A DNA stretch of 6,254 nucleotides from the NCBI GenBank assembly GCA_035258565.1, contig DATFXF010000283.1, positions 1 through 6,254 of the forward strand. Reading direction: 5' to 3'. The DNA comes from DATFXF01 sp035258565 (GTDB taxonomy: Bacteria; Acidobacteriota; Terriglobia; Acidiferrales; UBA7541). Position numbers and translations under genes: made by a program. Under the pieces are notes generated by a model. It did not search any database and had not been told where the DNA came from. It was given only the letters and a program-made list of their open reading frames with translations. This document shows, one piece after another, positions 4,859-6,254 of this stretch (positions are counted from its first letter, which is position 1; every line of letters starts with the position of its first letter).

Positions 4859-5893
4859 TCAGGCAACCCGAAACAAGATTAGTCCAACAATGCACGTCAG
4901 TGCGATCCAGAGAAGTAACACTCCGACAGCTCCTGCCCAACTTTTCAGTGTCAGGGGCGATCGGCGTGCCTTCTCTCGACATTCGGCCATCAGCGGTTCG
5001 GGGATCAGCTTCACCGCAGCGAGAATACCTGCAGGAACGATGATCAGATCATCTAAATGCCCGACCACCGGAGTAAAGTCGGGGATCAAATCGATCGGGC
5101 TGAAAAAGTAGGCCACCACCAGGGCCGCAAAAAGGCGTGAATACCACGGAACACGTGGGTCTCGCGAGGCATACCACACCGCTTGCGCCTCCACCCCGAT
5201 TCCGCGCAGCCAATCCTTGTAAGCCCGTAAATCAAACGGCAGCGGGCGGTCCCAGAGCCTGCCAGCGAGGAGCAGAGCCGAAACCCACACCAGGCCGACC
5301 AAATACCCCGCAGCAACATCTGTCGGGTAATGGAACCCCAGATAAACTCGGCTGAAGCCGATGCCTATGATCAGCGAAACGGCGAGCGCCACTACAGCCG
5401 CTCTCACAAGACCGGCACGCGTGCGTCGAAATACAAGGCATGCACTGGTCGCGTAGAACGTGAATCCCGCGACAGCATGTCCGCTCGGGAATGAGAAGCT
5501 GGGCTCATGGACTAATGCCCAATTCACTTCCGGTCGCACTCGGTGGAACCACGCCTTCAGCCCCAAGTTGAGGATCGCTGAGCCGCCCAACGCGAGCGCA
5601 AACAACAGCAGCTCGCGCGCACACCGGCGCCATGCCAGCACGATGCTCACCACCACGGCAGCCACTGGCATGAATTTCCAGGAACCGACAAAACTTAATC
5701 CAAACATCATTTTATCGAGACCTGGTGAAGCCCATCGATGGATGGTCGCCATCGTCAGTTGGTCGAGCTGGCTTAGCCATGGCTCTGTGATTTCCTCATG
5801 GAACTCAGCCAGAAGAAGTAAAAGCGTGCCTGCGGCGACAAATCCCGCTGCGGCGAGGACAGCGAAGACATTGCGATAATTCTTCGCGATCAT
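4859..5893 (-). CDS. PAP2 membrane phosphatase fused to DUF1232
   Basis: A 344-residue membrane protein from ATG 5893 (MIAKNYRN). Part one is a type 2 phosphatidic acid phosphatase. All three signature motifs are intact: K113 with R120-P121 (KAWFHRVRP), S137-G-H139 (FPSGHAV) and S181-R182 with H188 and D192 (SRVYLGFHYPTD). H188 is the nucleophile and H139 the acid, and the site should face the periplasm. Several hydrophobic segments surround the motifs. Part two, about 245-300, is a DUF1232 domain: YFFSPIDLIPDFTPVVGHLD and then DLIIVP, a short membrane-hugging module of unknown function. A last hydrophobic segment lies at about 318-342. Likely substrates are undecaprenyl pyrophosphate, phosphatidic acid or phosphatidylglycerol phosphate; sequence alone does not decide. 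An upstream ATG at 5989 would add 32 residues that look unlike a membrane protein N-terminus. Neither start has a strong ribosome site. The gene converges on the plus-strand genes. Confidence 0.85.
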   Translation of the reverse strand: MIAKNYRNVFAVLAAAGFVAAGTLLLLLAEFHEEITEPWLSQLDQLTMATIHRWASPGLDKMMFGLSFVGSWKFMPVAAVVVSIVLAWRRCARELLLFALALGGSAILNLGLKAWFHRVRPEVNWALVHEPSFSFPSGHAVAGFTFYATSACLVFRRTRAGLVRAAVVALAVSLIIGIGFSRVYLGFHYPTDVAAGYLVGLVWVSALLLAGRLWDRPLPFDLRAYKDWLRGIGVEAQAVWYASRDPRVPWYSRLFAALVVAYFFSPIDLIPDFTPVVGHLDDLIIVPAGILAAVKLIPEPLMAECREKARRSPLTLKSWAGAVGVLLLWIALTCIVGLILFRVA

Positions 5894-5989
5894 GTTACCG
5901 ATCAGCGTTTCAGATGAATCAGAAGGGCCTAGACAGGGCCGGCCTGCGCTACCCCAGACCAACACTGATTTTATGTCGGTTCCTGCCAT

Positions 5990-6254
5990 TTTGCTGAGTT
6001 GAACCGCACACCGGCAAGTCCGCCCCCGCGCGGCCTTTTTATTTTTCTTGCAGAAAGCTCTTATCGCTTTTTCAGATTTCCTGAACCCTTCCTTATTCCT
6101 CCTCCTTGCCGTAACTCCTCAAAGAATATCTTGACTACGCCTGCCCACCAGGAGTAAAAGCCCGCTCAAGTTCGCCACGTTCAAGACCCAGCTCAAAAGC
6201 CCGCGCACAAGCACGTTGAGGCAAGGCCCTTCCTTAGGTCGGTCCCCGGTCTGG
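5990..6254. other. Region without a convincing gene
   Basis: This is the upstream side of the PAP2 gene. It contains a T-rich stretch (6036-6047), a pyrimidine-rich plus strand (6085-6105, which is AGGAGG-like on the minus strand but has no start codon at usable distance), and a minus-strand frame open from the window edge to a TGA at 6119-6121. I could not identify a promoter for the PAP2 gene here with confidence. Confidence 0.4.

Noticed and set aside
4122..5111. A 329-codon plus-strand open frame
   Set aside because: It is an alternative frame of the aminotransferase gene that then runs antisense to the PAP2 gene. The translation is rich in R, P, H and A with no domain, typical of a GC-rich shadow frame.
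5894..5989. A longer PAP2 protein starting at ATG 5989
   Set aside because: The 32 added residues (MAGTDIKSVLVW and onward) are not like a membrane protein N-terminus, and the start lacks a ribosome site. It remains possible because the start at 5893 also has only a weak one.
6020..6047. A plus-strand intrinsic terminator (CCGC/GCGG stem followed by TTTTTATTTTT)
   Set aside because: The stem is four bases and there is no plus-strand gene upstream that it could terminate.
6119..6253. A minus-strand frame open from the window edge to the TGA at 6119-6121
   Set aside because: It is only 44 codons, has no recognisable domain and its beginning lies outside the window. It could be the end of a gene, but nothing here shows that.

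Overview
The window reads as a piece of chromosome from a bacterium of moderately high GC, most likely an Acidobacteriota member (Koribacter/Terriglobia-like). This rests on inference: three decayed fragments belong to a small XRE-type helix-turn-helix family (start MLLGDR, core LSQGDIEKRSGL, end LLLHMAQKMARR) that I remember as heavily duplicated in that phylum, and a DUF2934 gene is also present. There is no rRNA, tRNA, CRISPR array or recognisable transposase.

Layout. Positions 1-685 hold a start-less winged-helix-like relic (113-322), then two facing clusters of 9-bp repeats. A small coiled-coil lipoprotein gene follows (686-976). Positions 977-1292 contain the first XRE relic (1104-1184) and the promoter of a dual-specificity phosphatase (1293-1757) whose sequence resembles the plant glucan phosphatase SEX4. 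Next come a DUF2934 gene (1889-2083) and a complete SAM-dependent methyltransferase (2216-2842). The second XRE relic (2850-3218) is nearly full length but broken by frameshifts and an in-frame stop. A GC-rich gene for a Tat-exported PLP aminotransferase-fold protein (3334-4608) lies between this relic and a third one, which is only the XRE C-terminus (4720-4836). On the minus strand, convergent with these, is a PAP2 phosphatase fused to DUF1232 (5893-4859). The last 265 bases have no convincing gene.

The plus-strand genes are separated by more than 100 bases and do not form a tight operon. Several appear to have their own extended -10 promoter of the form TGnTAG. The genes do not make an obvious single pathway: three are small-molecule or polymer modifying enzymes (phosphatase, methyltransferase, PAP2) and one is an exported PLP enzyme. 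The common thread is the repeated XRE debris in the gaps. Two of its copies keep a -10 box exactly six bases before their ATG, which suggests that the ancestral family was transcribed as leaderless mRNA. The best candidates for follow-up are the SEX4-like phosphatase without a carbohydrate-binding module, the PAP2-DUF1232 fusion, the leaderless XRE relics, and the inverted 9-bp repeat clusters.
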